DNA of 42,519 nucleotides, taken from NCBI RefSeq assembly GCF_004519295.1, contig NZ_SOZH01000015.1:1-42519 (forward strand). Reading direction: 5' to 3'. The stretch is from Cellulosimicrobium funkei (lineage in GTDB: Bacteria; Actinomycetota; Actinomycetes; Actinomycetales; Cellulomonadaceae). A model generated the notes under the pieces. That model was not told the DNA's origin. It ran no database searches and worked only from the letters and a program-made list of their open reading frames with translations. This document shows positions 33,385 through 40,999 of this stretch, piece after piece (position 1 is the first letter of the stretch; the number at the start of each line of letters is the position of its first letter). The position numbers and the translations under genes are program-made.

Positions 33385-33669
33385 TCAGTTCCGGGTCGAG
33401 TGCTCGACGACGAAGTCCGTCAGCGAGCCGACCGTCTCGAGGTGGTGCTGCTCGAGCGACTCCGGGTCGACCTCCATGTCGAGGGAGTCCTCGAGGGCCA
33501 TGAGCAGGCCGAGGACGCTCGTGGAGTCGAGGTCGAGGTCGTCGAACAGGCGCGTCGCCGCGGTCACGTCGGGCAGCGGTCGTCCGAGGACGCTCGACAG
33601 TGCCTCGACGACGGCCCCGACGACGCGCTCGCGGCCGAGGGCCTCCTGCGGCTCGGTGCTGGTGCTCAC
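33385..33669 (-). CDS. Acyl/aminoacyl carrier protein (ACP2)
   Basis: The 94-residue acidic four-helix carrier has the phosphopantetheine site DLDLDSTSVLGLLMALED (Ser49), as in acyl carrier proteins. It lies beside the PLP decarboxylase and the ATP-grasp ligase, the arrangement of BtrI with BtrK and BtrJ in butirosin, so it probably carries an amino acid thioester. GTG at 33669 follows a GGAGG site. It is the only gene in the operon with a real gap (73 bp) and a hairpin in front of it, which may give it separate expression. Confidence 0.9.
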   Translation of the reverse strand: MSTSTEPQEALGRERVVGAVVEALSSVLGRPLPDVTAATRLFDDLDLDSTSVLGLLMALEDSLDMEVDPESLEQHHLETVGSLTDFVVEHSTRN

Positions 33670-33695
33670 GATGGTTCCTCCGGGTGGTGGGTCGG

Positions 33696-33712
33696 CGCCC
33701 GCGGGGCGGGCG
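33696..33712 (-). other. Hairpin in the only gap of the operon, before ACP2
   Basis: CGCCCGC (33696-33702) and GCGGGCG (33706-33712) form a perfect 7-bp stem with a 3-nt loop between the decarboxylase stop and ACP2's start. It could be a processing or stability element, or a partial terminator. Confidence 0.45.
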
Positions 33713-33742
33713 GTGGCTGGACGACGGCGGACGGGCGGTGGG

Positions 33743-35062
33743 TCAGGGGACGGCGCCGACGGCGACGGGCTCGACCCGCGCGCCGAGGTCGTGGAACACC
33801 TGTCGCGCGAGGAGGTCGTCGGGCGTGTCCGCGTGCCGGACGAGGAACGTCTCGTCGCCCAGGGTGAGCACCTCGGCCGGGTACCCGTGGCTGAGGAAGT
33901 GCACCGGCGACGCCGTCGCGCCGTACGCGCCGGAGCGGTCGACCGCGACGAGGTCGCCCGGCGCGAGGTCGGCCGGGAGCGGCACCGCCTTGCCGATCGT
34001 GTCGTTGGGGGTGCACAGCGGGCCCGTCACGTTCCACGCGACGTCCTCGGCGGTCGACACGGGCCCCACGCGGCGCATCGGGAAGTTGCGCTTGACGAAC
34101 GACCCGATGCCGACGGCCGCCATGTGGTGGTTCGTGCCGCCGTCGGCCACGGCGAACCGCTCGCCCATGGACTCCTTGACGTAGCGCACGCGCGCGACGT
34201 ACGTGCCGCACAGCGCCACGAGGTAGCGGCCGAGCTCCATGACGAGGTCGGTCCGGGGGTGGCGCTGCACGAACGCCTCGACGACGGGGTTGAGCGCCGC
34301 GGTGAGGACCTCGACGTCGAGGTCCCGCTCGCGCTCGAAGTACGCGACGCCCAGGCCGCCGCCGACGTCGACGAGCTCGAGCGGGAACCGCAGGCGCTCC
34401 GCGAGCCGTTCGGCGAGCTCGAAGATCCGCGTCGTGTTCTCGACGATCGTGCCCTCGTCGAGGATCCGCGTCCCCATGTACACCTGGACGCCCACGACGC
34501 GGACCGCGGCGAGGCCGTCGCAGAGGTCCGGTGCGTCGAGGAGCTGCTGCTCGTCGATGCCGAACTGGCGCGGCTTGCCGCCCATGGTGAGCCCGGAGCC
34601 CTTGACCGAGAACGACGGGTTGACGCGCAGCACGACGCGCGCGGGCCGTCCCACCGCCTGCGCGAGCTCGTCCACGAGCGCGAGCTCGGGGAGCGACTCG
34701 ACGATGATCGCGCGCACGCCCGTGTTGAGGCACGAGACGAGCTCGTCCCGGCTCTTGCCGGGACCGAGGAACAGGACGTCCTGCGGTGCGACGCCCGCGG
34801 CGAGCGCGGTGCGCAGCTCGGCGAGCGACGACACCTCGGCGTTCGCGCCGAGCGCGTGCAGCAGCCCGCAGACGCTGACGTTCGGGTTCGCCTTGAGCGA
34901 GTAGAAGATCCCCAGCGCGGGGTGCAGCCGCTCGCGCAGCGCCCGGTAGTTCGCGGCGAGCACGTCGCCGTCGTACACGTACACGGGGGTCCCGTACCGC
35001 TCCGCGACCGCGGCGAGGTCCGCGCTCCCGGGCGTCGTCGGCCGGGTCGGGGTCGTGGTCAT
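33743..35062 (-). CDS. Fold-type III PLP decarboxylase (BtrK/DAP-decarboxylase-like)
   Basis: The 439-residue enzyme has an alanine-racemase-type TIM barrel and C-terminal beta domain. PLP-binding Lys57 lies in FYSLKANPNV; VDVGGGLG (232-239) holds the phosphate; GPLCTPNDTIGK supplies the Cys of the partner subunit; AYGATASPVHFLS completes the site. The HxGS motif of diaminopimelate decarboxylase is YMGT here, so substrate choice differs. Linked to an ATP-grasp ligase and a carrier protein it parallels BtrK, which decarboxylates carrier-bound glutamate. Similar enzymes also occur next to exosortase-associated acyl ligases. Its ATG overlaps the preceding stop by four bases. Confidence 0.9.
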   Translation of the reverse strand: MTTTPTRPTTPGSADLAAVAERYGTPVYVYDGDVLAANYRALRERLHPALGIFYSLKANPNVSVCGLLHALGANAEVSSLAELRTALAAGVAPQDVLFLGPGKSRDELVSCLNTGVRAIIVESLPELALVDELAQAVGRPARVVLRVNPSFSVKGSGLTMGGKPRQFGIDEQQLLDAPDLCDGLAAVRVVGVQVYMGTRILDEGTIVENTTRIFELAERLAERLRFPLELVDVGGGLGVAYFERERDLDVEVLTAALNPVVEAFVQRHPRTDLVMELGRYLVALCGTYVARVRYVKESMGERFAVADGGTNHHMAAVGIGSFVKRNFPMRRVGPVSTAEDVAWNVTGPLCTPNDTIGKAVPLPADLAPGDLVAVDRSGAYGATASPVHFLSHGYPAEVLTLGDETFLVRHADTPDDLLARQVFHDLGARVEPVAVGAVP

Positions 35063-36513
35063 CGGGCGTCTCCTTCGGTGGGGCGGCCGGTGGGCCGCGA
35101 GGCCAGCCGCTCCGTCACGGCGCGGTCGAGGCGGGTCAGGGTGTCGTCGTCGGGCGCGACGAGGAGGCCGTGGAGCCGTCCCGCGAACGTCGCGCCCGAC
35201 GTCGGCCCGGACGCGCCCGACGCCCCCGCGTTGACCGTGCCGGTCCCCTGGACCACGAGGCCCGCCTCGCCGGGGGCGCCGGGCAGCAGGTCGCCGAGCA
35301 GGCCGTGGAGCGCCGCGAACGGGAGCGGCGCGTCGAGCACCAGCGGGTACTGGCGCGCGAGCGCGACCCACCCGTCGGGCTGGAACCGCTCCTGGAGCGG
35401 GACCGTGTACGTCGACATGTTGCTGCGCGCGTTGATCTCGAGGACGGGCAGGAGCCGGCCGTCGGTGCGCACGAGCGCGTCGACCCCGACGAGGCCGTGG
35501 AAGCCGTCGGCCGCGAGGCGCGCGCCGAGGCGGCCCGACAGCTCGGCCAGCGCGTCGACCTGGTCCGCGGGCAGGCGCGACGGGATGCGGTGGCCCTTGT
35601 GGACGCCGCCCTCCGTGATCGCCTCCTTGACGAAGTCGAACGCGACCGAGCCGTCCCGCCCGACGGTGAAGTGGTAGTTCAGGTCCGTCGCCTTGTCGGC
35701 CCAGACCTCCACCACGACGGCGAGGCGGTCGTCGCCCGAGCGCGCGGCCCGGCGCGCGACCATGCGCACGAGCTGGTCGAGCCGGCGCGGGTCGTCGACG
35801 ACGAGGATCCCCTTCCCGGAGACGCCGTACGCGTCCTTGACGCCGACGGTCGCGCCGTCCGCGACGAGCCGCGCGGCCTCGGCGCACGCGCGCTCGAAGT
35901 CCTCGACGGTGCGGCACGCCCAGCCACGCGCCTGCTCGACGCCCAGCTCGTCGCACAGACCGCGGCTGTAGACCTTGCTGTTGACGGTCTTGGTCGTCGC
36001 CGCGTCGGGGAGCACCGAGCGCAGGCCCGTCGCCGTCGCGAGGTCCTCCTCGGCCGACGACGTCCCGTGCGCGAGGAGCCGCACGCCGTCCGCCGCGAGC
36101 TCCCCCAGGCGCGCGAGCAGCGCGGGCGAGTCGAGCGCGTCGAGCGTCACCGTGCGCAGCGGGTCGCTCGACCCGGCGACGTGCACCGTGGGGAGCCCGA
36201 CGCCGAGCGCGTCCAGGTGCGCGAGGTGGTCGGGGTCCGGCTCGGCCTTGAGCACGACGTGGTCGCGCGGGCCCGCGAGGAGCAGCGCGAGCTCGTCCAT
36301 GCGGTGGACGAGCGCGGCCGTCGCCGACGCGCCGCCGACGGCGGGCAGGCCGACCTCCCCGGCCGCCCACGCGTCCTCGACCTCGATGTTCGCCAGCAGC
36401 ACGAGCGGCGCGTCGGGCGCGCCCGCGAGCGCGCGCTTCGTCCGCGCGAGGAACGGCTCGCGGTGGGCCGTGGTGGTCTGCGGGGCTCTCCTCGTCACCT
36501 GGTCGACCGTCAT
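35059..36513 (-). CDS. ATP-grasp ligase (BtrJ-like)
   Basis: The 484-residue protein has a pre-ATP-grasp N-terminal region, then an ATP-grasp core: ATVGVKDAYGVSGKGILVVD (ATP-binding strands and Gly loop), VVEVWADKATDLNYHFTVG, VDALVRTDGRLLPVLEINAR (ExN metal site) and SNMSTYTVPLQER. ATP-grasp enzymes form acyl-phosphates and join acids to nucleophiles; in butirosin biosynthesis BtrJ attaches glutamate to the carrier BtrI. The position beside carrier and PLP decarboxylase suggests it charges ACP2 with an amino acid. The C-terminal 90 residues are variable, with an Ala/Ser/Gly-rich stretch. Four-base overlaps occur on both sides. Confidence 0.88.
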   Translation of the reverse strand: MTVDQVTRRAPQTTTAHREPFLARTKRALAGAPDAPLVLLANIEVEDAWAAGEVGLPAVGGASATAALVHRMDELALLLAGPRDHVVLKAEPDPDHLAHLDALGVGLPTVHVAGSSDPLRTVTLDALDSPALLARLGELAADGVRLLAHGTSSAEEDLATATGLRSVLPDAATTKTVNSKVYSRGLCDELGVEQARGWACRTVEDFERACAEAARLVADGATVGVKDAYGVSGKGILVVDDPRRLDQLVRMVARRAARSGDDRLAVVVEVWADKATDLNYHFTVGRDGSVAFDFVKEAITEGGVHKGHRIPSRLPADQVDALAELSGRLGARLAADGFHGLVGVDALVRTDGRLLPVLEINARSNMSTYTVPLQERFQPDGWVALARQYPLVLDAPLPFAALHGLLGDLLPGAPGEAGLVVQGTGTVNAGASGASGPTSGATFAGRLHGLLVAPDDDTLTRLDRAVTERLASRPTGRPTEGDAR

Positions 36514-37541
36514 ACCCGCTCCTTCGTGTCGTGGGCCGTGGCGCCTTCGGAGCCCTCGGAGAGCCCGGAGACCTCCGAGGCGTCGTGGCGCAGGACCATG
36601 GCGGAGAACGTCGCGCCCAGCCCGACGGCGACCATGAGGAACGGGTCGCCGGGCCGCAGCCGACCCTCGGCGCGCGCGGCCGCGTAGCCGATGAACGAGT
36701 CCGCCCCGAAGCAGTGCCCGGTCACCGGGACGTCGTCGAGCCGGACGCGCGCGAGCGGGAGGTCGAGACGCGTGCACAGCCGCCGCCAGGACACGCGGTT
36801 GACGTTGTGCGGCAGGACGAGGGCGAGGTCGTCCAGCGTGAGGCCCGCGCGTCCGACGGCCTCCAGCACGACCTCGGCGAGCACCTCGGTGTACGCGACG
36901 CCGAACGGGCCCGCGAGATCCTCGGGGAGCGGCACCTGGTGGTACTCGCCCAGCGTGCGGGTCGCGTAGGCGAGGACGGGGCTGCCCAGCGCGGGCCCGT
37001 CGGCGGACGAGCCTGCCGGTCGCGACGCCGCGACGAGGCACGCCGCCGTGCCCTCGCCCATGATCGTCGTGCCCTCGATGAGCCGGGAGCCCGGGCTGAA
37101 CGCCTTCTCCCCCGTGAGCACGAGGGCGAGCGCGTCCGGGTCGCCGTCCGACGCGAGGAGGCGCCCCGCCAGGTCGACCGCGAGCAGCGCCGACGCGCAC
37201 GCGTGCTGGGTGAGCGTCCACACGACCGCGTGGTCCAGGCCGAGGCGCGTCGCGGCGTCGTGCAGGGGGTTCACCCCGACCGGGGCGACCGTCGCGATGG
37301 TCCGCGCCCCCAGCACGTACCGGACGCGGTGCTCGTTGCCCGCGAGCCCGGGCACCGCGCGCGCCGCGGCGACGAGCAGGTCGGTGAGGGTCTGCCCCGG
37401 CGCCGTGCACACCTCGCGCAGCCCGAAGAACCGCTCGAACACGCCGAGCTCGAGGTGGTCGAGGCCGAGCTCGTCGGCGAGGTCCCGGATCGGCACGCGC
37501 GTCGCGGGCACGTGCGCGCCGACGTCGACGAGGGTCGTCAT
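36510..37541 (-). CDS. 3-oxoacyl-ACP synthase III (KASIII)-like enzyme
   Basis: The 343-residue thiolase-fold protein keeps nucleophile Cys115 (LTQHACASALLAVDLA) and His245 (VLPHNVNRVSW). The third KASIII residue, Asn of the GNTSAAS motif, aligns with VTGHCFGADSFIG, so Asn seems replaced by His276. This is typical of KASIII relatives that do acyl transfer or unusual condensations (such as PqsC, which lacks the Asn). It probably joins the ligase-derived acyl unit on ACP1 to a second substrate. The C-terminal tail (SEVSGLSEGSEGATAHDTKE) is acidic. The ATG at 37541 overlaps the ACP1 stop (ATGA). Confidence 0.88.
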   Translation of the reverse strand: MTTLVDVGAHVPATRVPIRDLADELGLDHLELGVFERFFGLREVCTAPGQTLTDLLVAAARAVPGLAGNEHRVRYVLGARTIATVAPVGVNPLHDAATRLGLDHAVVWTLTQHACASALLAVDLAGRLLASDGDPDALALVLTGEKAFSPGSRLIEGTTIMGEGTAACLVAASRPAGSSADGPALGSPVLAYATRTLGEYHQVPLPEDLAGPFGVAYTEVLAEVVLEAVGRAGLTLDDLALVLPHNVNRVSWRRLCTRLDLPLARVRLDDVPVTGHCFGADSFIGYAAARAEGRLRPGDPFLMVAVGLGATFSAMVLRHDASEVSGLSEGSEGATAHDTKERV

Positions 37542-37804
37542 GCCGCCGTCCCTGGGACGTCGACGACGCTGCGTAGGTGCGCCGCGAGCGCGCGCGGCGT
37601 CGGGTTGTCGACGACGGCCTCCGGGTCGAGGTCGACGCCGAGCGCGTCCTCCAGGTCGCCGAGCAGCGCCAGCACCTGGACCGAGCCGAGGCCGAGCCCG
37701 GCGAGGTCGGCCCCCGCGTCCACGTCGGCGGGGGCGACGCCGAGCGCGGTGGCGACGTGGCGCAGCACGAGGTCGTCGAAGGCGTCGGGGCGGGGTGCGG
37801 TCAT
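37538..37804 (-). CDS. Acyl carrier protein (ACP1)
   Basis: The 88-residue carrier has the phosphopantetheine attachment motif GLGLGSVQVLALLGDLE (Ser41), a Gly where most ACPs have Asp before Ser, so it is closer to peptidyl-carrier or polyketide-type carriers. Helices 2-4 read as usual. It directly follows the acyl-AMP ligase, overlapping it by four bases, so it is the likely acceptor of the adenylated acid, and precedes the KASIII-like gene that would use the acyl-ACP. Confidence 0.92.
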   Translation of the reverse strand: MTAPRPDAFDDLVLRHVATALGVAPADVDAGADLAGLGLGSVQVLALLGDLEDALGVDLDPEAVVDNPTPRALAAHLRSVVDVPGTAA

Positions 37805-39621
37805 GGTCGGGTCCCTGCGAGCTCGGGGTGCGCGCGGTCCCGGGCAGCGCGCAGGGAGCGGAGCGCAGCCAGGTCGCCCCGGCCGTGCAGGTCGCGCGCC
37901 CGGCCGCGCTGGATCTTGCCGCTCGTGGTCCGCGGCACCTGGCCGGGACGCACGAGGACGACGTCGTGCACCGCGGCGCCCGAGACCGTCGCGAGGTGGG
38001 CCGCCATCTGCCGGACGACGGCGTCCAGCTCCTCCTCGGCGCTCGCCGCCCCGCCCGCCCGGGCGCCCGGCGTGGGGCGGAACTCCTGGACCGCGCACAG
38101 CGCTCCCGGTCGGCCGTCCGCCTCGAACACCGCGCCCGGGCGGCCCTCGGCCCCGGGGTGCAGGCGGCGCAGCTCGCGCTCCAGGTCGTACGGGTAGAGG
38201 TTGCGGCCCGCGACGATGAGCAGCTCCTTGATGCGGCCCGTGACGACGAGCTGGCCGCCGTGCAGGGCCCCCAGGTCGCCGGTCCGCAGCCACGGTCCCG
38301 TGCCGTCCGCGGCGACGGCGCCGAAGGTCTCCGCCGTCGCGGTCGCCGCCGCCTCGCCCCAGTACCCGGCCGCGACGCTGTCGCCGCGCAGCCAGACCTC
38401 GCCGACCGCGCCGTCCGGCACGGTGGCGCCCTCGCCGTCCACGACCCGCAGCTCCACCCCGCTCGGCACGCCGCAGCACACAAGGCGCGTGCCCGGCCCC
38501 TCGACCGCCGCGGCGTCGGGGAGGGCGGACAGATAGGAAGCCTCCTCCGTCACGACCAGGCGGCCGTCGGCGAGCGCCGTCTCGTCCGCCGTGACGACGA
38601 GCGGGAGCCGCCTGTCGGGGTACGTGGCCGTCAGCGTCGCCTCCGCGAGGCCGTACCCCGGGCCGTGCGCGGACCCCCGGAAGCCCACGGGCTCGAACCG
38701 GCGCGTGAACGCGTCGAGGACGGCCGGGTCGACCGGCTCGGCGCCGCCGAGCGCCCACCGCAGGCGGGACAGGTCGAGCTCGGCGAGCTGGTCGTCGCGC
38801 ACGCGCCGCGCGCACTGGTCGTAGCCGAAGTTCGGCGACGCCGTGACCGTCGCCCCCGTCTCGGTGATGGCGGAGAGCCAGCGGACGGGGCGCTTGAGGA
38901 ACGACGTCGAGGGCACGACGACCGCCGTCGCCCCGAGGCCGAGCGGCACGAGCAGCATCCCGACGAGGCCGAAGTCGTGGTACCCCGGGAGCCAGCTGCA
39001 GAAGACGTCGTCCGGGACGAGGCCGAGCGTCGTGGTGAAGGTGTCGTGGTGGTGCAGCACGTTCGCGTGCGTGACGACGACGCCCTTGGGGCTGCTCGTG
39101 GACCCGGAGGTGTACTGGAGGAACGCGACGTCCTGCGGGTCCGGGCGGTCCCGCCGCGCCGGGCCGTCCGTCGCGCCGTCGACCACGGTGACGGCGACCG
39201 GTCCGCCGTCGGCGCGCCGCAGCGGCACGGCCCACTCCGTCGTCTCGATCGCGGCGGTCGGGTCGACGAGGACGACGGCGGCGTCGCAGTCCGCGAGCAT
39301 GCCGCGCACGCGCTCGCGCTGGTACGCCTGCCCGCCCGGGAGGGGGGACGGGACGGGCACCAGCCCGGCGGAGAAGCACGCGAGGAGCCCGACGACGAAC
39401 GACGCGGTGGCCGAGTAGAGCACCAGCGCGCGGTCGCCGGGCTCGTGGCGGGCGGCGAGGCGGGCTGCGAGCGCCGCCGCCTGCGCGTCGAGCTCGGCGT
39501 AGGTGAGCGTCCGCCGCTCCCCCACCTCCGGCACGACGACGACCGCGGGGTGGTCCGGGCGCTCGCGCACGTGGTCGCGGACGAGGTCCACGAGAGTCCG
39601 GTCGTCCGGCAGCACGCCCAC
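37801..39621 (-). CDS. Fatty-acyl-AMP ligase (FAAL-type)
   Basis: The protein of about 606 residues adenylates a carboxylic acid with ATP and passes it to a carrier. Motifs: phosphate loop YTSGSTSSPKG (170-180), FAAL-type WLPGYHDFGLVGMLLVPLG, GPGYGLAEATLTATYP, WLRTGDLGALHGGQLVVTGR and IKELLIVAGRNLYPYDLE, and the C-terminal PRTTSGKIQR with the catalytic Lys. The YPYDLE segment and the GYHDFGL segment favour FAAL over acyl-CoA synthetase, so the acceptor should be ACP1 next door. GTG at 39621 is chosen for its AGGGGG site; longer starts near 39762 read through the AT-rich promoter. First gene of the operon. Confidence 0.92.
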   Translation of the reverse strand: MGVLPDDRTLVDLVRDHVRERPDHPAVVVVPEVGERRTLTYAELDAQAAALAARLAARHEPGDRALVLYSATASFVVGLLACFSAGLVPVPSPLPGGQAYQRERVRGMLADCDAAVVLVDPTAAIETTEWAVPLRRADGGPVAVTVVDGATDGPARRDRPDPQDVAFLQYTSGSTSSPKGVVVTHANVLHHHDTFTTTLGLVPDDVFCSWLPGYHDFGLVGMLLVPLGLGATAVVVPSTSFLKRPVRWLSAITETGATVTASPNFGYDQCARRVRDDQLAELDLSRLRWALGGAEPVDPAVLDAFTRRFEPVGFRGSAHGPGYGLAEATLTATYPDRRLPLVVTADETALADGRLVVTEEASYLSALPDAAAVEGPGTRLVCCGVPSGVELRVVDGEGATVPDGAVGEVWLRGDSVAAGYWGEAAATATAETFGAVAADGTGPWLRTGDLGALHGGQLVVTGRIKELLIVAGRNLYPYDLERELRRLHPGAEGRPGAVFEADGRPGALCAVQEFRPTPGARAGGAASAEEELDAVVRQMAAHLATVSGAAVHDVVLVRPGQVPRTTSGKIQRGRARDLHGRGDLAALRSLRAARDRAHPELAGTRP

Positions 39622-39850
39622 GTCGCCCCCTGCTCGCCGGCGCCGGGACCGTCCCGACGCACGCGGACGCCAGGAAGCACACGCCCCACCCCGGCGGTCC
39701 GGGGGAAGCCTCGCAGCGGTTGCTCGCGGTGTAAACAAATTCACGTGGCCGGAAGAGGACAAATGCCTTCTCTCGACCGCAACCCGTCACATCGGTCCGC
39801 ACCGCGGGACGGCCCGGGACCGTTGCCGGGGTCGACTACAGTCACACGGC
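39622..39850. promoter_or_regulatory. Divergent promoter region of the operon and its LuxR gene
   Basis: The 229-bp gap holds the only AT-rich patch nearby (39731-39763, containing TAAACAAATTCACGTG and GGACAAATG). On the minus strand a TTGTCC (39762-39757) could be a -35, but no good -10 is evident. CACGTG at 39742-39747 is a possible regulator dyad. On the plus strand TACAGT (39837-39842) ends 8 bp before the GTG of the LuxR gene, suggesting leaderless transcription. Confidence 0.5.
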
Positions 39851-40522
39851 GTGACCTCGACGGAGCGGGACCCGGTCCTCGGGGCCCGCCGTTCCGCGCG
39901 GGCCCTCGCGCTGCGCCGCGCGCACGACGTCCTCGTCCTCGACGACGGCAGCGAGGCCTGCCCGGAGCCCCTGTGGCTCCGGGTCCGCGAGCGCGCCCGC
40001 CACGCCGCACGCCTCCGCGTCGTGACGCTCGGCGCCGGCGCCGTCGGTGCGGGTCGCGGCGAGGGCACGGACGGCGCACCCGCGCAGGACCGCGGCCCCC
40101 ACCGTGCGGCGGGTCGGCCCGGTGAGACGAGCGGCGGCACCCCCGCGGTCGAGCGACGGGTCGCGACCTCCCTCCCGGTGTCGCTCGTCGCCCTCGACGA
40201 CACCGTCGTGCTCGTGGCACGCCCCGGGCGCACGCGCGCGGTGACGGACCGCGACGCCGTCGCCGCGCTCCGCGCCCTCGCCGAGTCCGAGTGGGACCGC
40301 GCACGGCCCGACGGCGACGCCCTCGCCCCGAGCGAGGACACGCTGCTGCGGCTGCTCGCCGAGGGCAAGACCGACACCGCCGTCGCCGTCCGGCTCGGCG
40401 TCTCGCCCCGCACCGTGCGCCGTCACGCCGCCGGCCTCATGGGACGGCTCGGCGCCACCAGCCGGTTCCAGGCCGGCGTCCGGGCCGCGCAGCGCGGCTG
40501 GATCCGGATGACCGACCGCTAG
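39851..40522 (+). CDS. LuxR-type helix-turn-helix regulator
   Basis: The 223-residue protein has an unrecognised N-terminal region (about 150 residues, with an Ala/Gly-rich insert GAPAQDRGPHRAAGRPGE) and a C-terminal LuxR/NarL helix-turn-helix at about 158-223: LLRLLAEGKTDTAVAVRLGV, SPRTVRRHAAGLMGRLGA, then TSRFQAGVRAAQRGW. No receiver-phosphorylation or autoinducer motifs are apparent. It is divergent from the 14-gene operon and is its likely pathway activator. The GTG at 39851 is preferred because TACAGT lies at leaderless distance. Its TAG overlaps the convergent VOC gene's stop at CTAG (40519-40522). Confidence 0.82.
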   Translation: MTSTERDPVLGARRSARALALRRAHDVLVLDDGSEACPEPLWLRVRERARHAARLRVVTLGAGAVGAGRGEGTDGAPAQDRGPHRAAGRPGETSGGTPAVERRVATSLPVSLVALDDTVVLVARPGRTRAVTDRDAVAALRALAESEWDRARPDGDALAPSEDTLLRLLAEGKTDTAVAVRLGVSPRTVRRHAAGLMGRLGATSRFQAGVRAAQRGWIRMTDR

Positions 40523-40938
40523 CGCGCCGCGTCCGCCGCGACCTGGGCGTCGCTGCGCAGGATGCAGAACTCGTTGCCCTCCGGGTCGGCGAGCACGACC
40601 CAGCCCATCCCGTCGGGCGTGCGGCGGTCGGCGACCTGGGTCGCGCCGAGCGCGAGCAGGCGCTCGACCTCTTCCTCGCGCGACCTGTCGGTGGGCCGCA
40701 GGTCGAGGTGGACGCGGTTCTTCAGCTGCTTGTCGTCGGGCACCTCGACGAACAGGACGTGCCCACGGCTCTCGGCGGGCGTCGTCGCGTCGGCCGGCGG
40801 GACGATCATGCACTCCTCGTGGCCGGGGAGGTTCGGGTCGCCGGGCACGTCGGTGTACCCGAGGACCTGGGCCCAGAAGACGGACTGCGCGTAGGCGTCC
40901 CGCGCGTCGAACGTGGTGTGGGAGATACGAGAGGTCAT
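40519..40938 (-). CDS. VOC-superfamily (glyoxalase/bleomycin-resistance fold) protein
   Basis: The 139-residue protein has the paired beta-alpha-beta-beta-beta repeats of the VOC fold: ISHTTFDARDAYAQSVFWAQ, VLGYTDVPG, HVLFVEVPDDKQLKNRVHLD, LGATQVADRR, GWVVLADPEGNEFCIL. Conserved His in RVHLDL and Glu in GNEFCIL fit a metal site. This subgroup is abundant in actinobacteria and seldom assigned; it could be a resistance or detoxification factor for the neighbouring pathway, but proximity alone is weak evidence. The ATG at 40938 is clear. Confidence 0.88.
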   Translation of the reverse strand: MTSRISHTTFDARDAYAQSVFWAQVLGYTDVPGDPNLPGHEECMIVPPADATTPAESRGHVLFVEVPDDKQLKNRVHLDLRPTDRSREEEVERLLALGATQVADRRTPDGMGWVVLADPEGNEFCILRSDAQVAADAAR

Positions 40939-40999
40939 GGCGCGACCCTGCCACGCGCTCGCCGCGCGGGCACCGGCTTTTCGGCCCACACTGACCGGC

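Noticed and set aside
39622-39762. Longer N-terminus of the acyl-AMP ligase from ATG at 39762
   Set aside because: The extra residues are unlike the family, span the AT-rich promoter region and lack a ribosome site; GTG at 39621 has one.
40519-40938. VOC protein considered as the self-resistance gene of the pathway
   Set aside because: It is on the far side of the LuxR gene, convergent with it, and the family is too common to assign this role from position.
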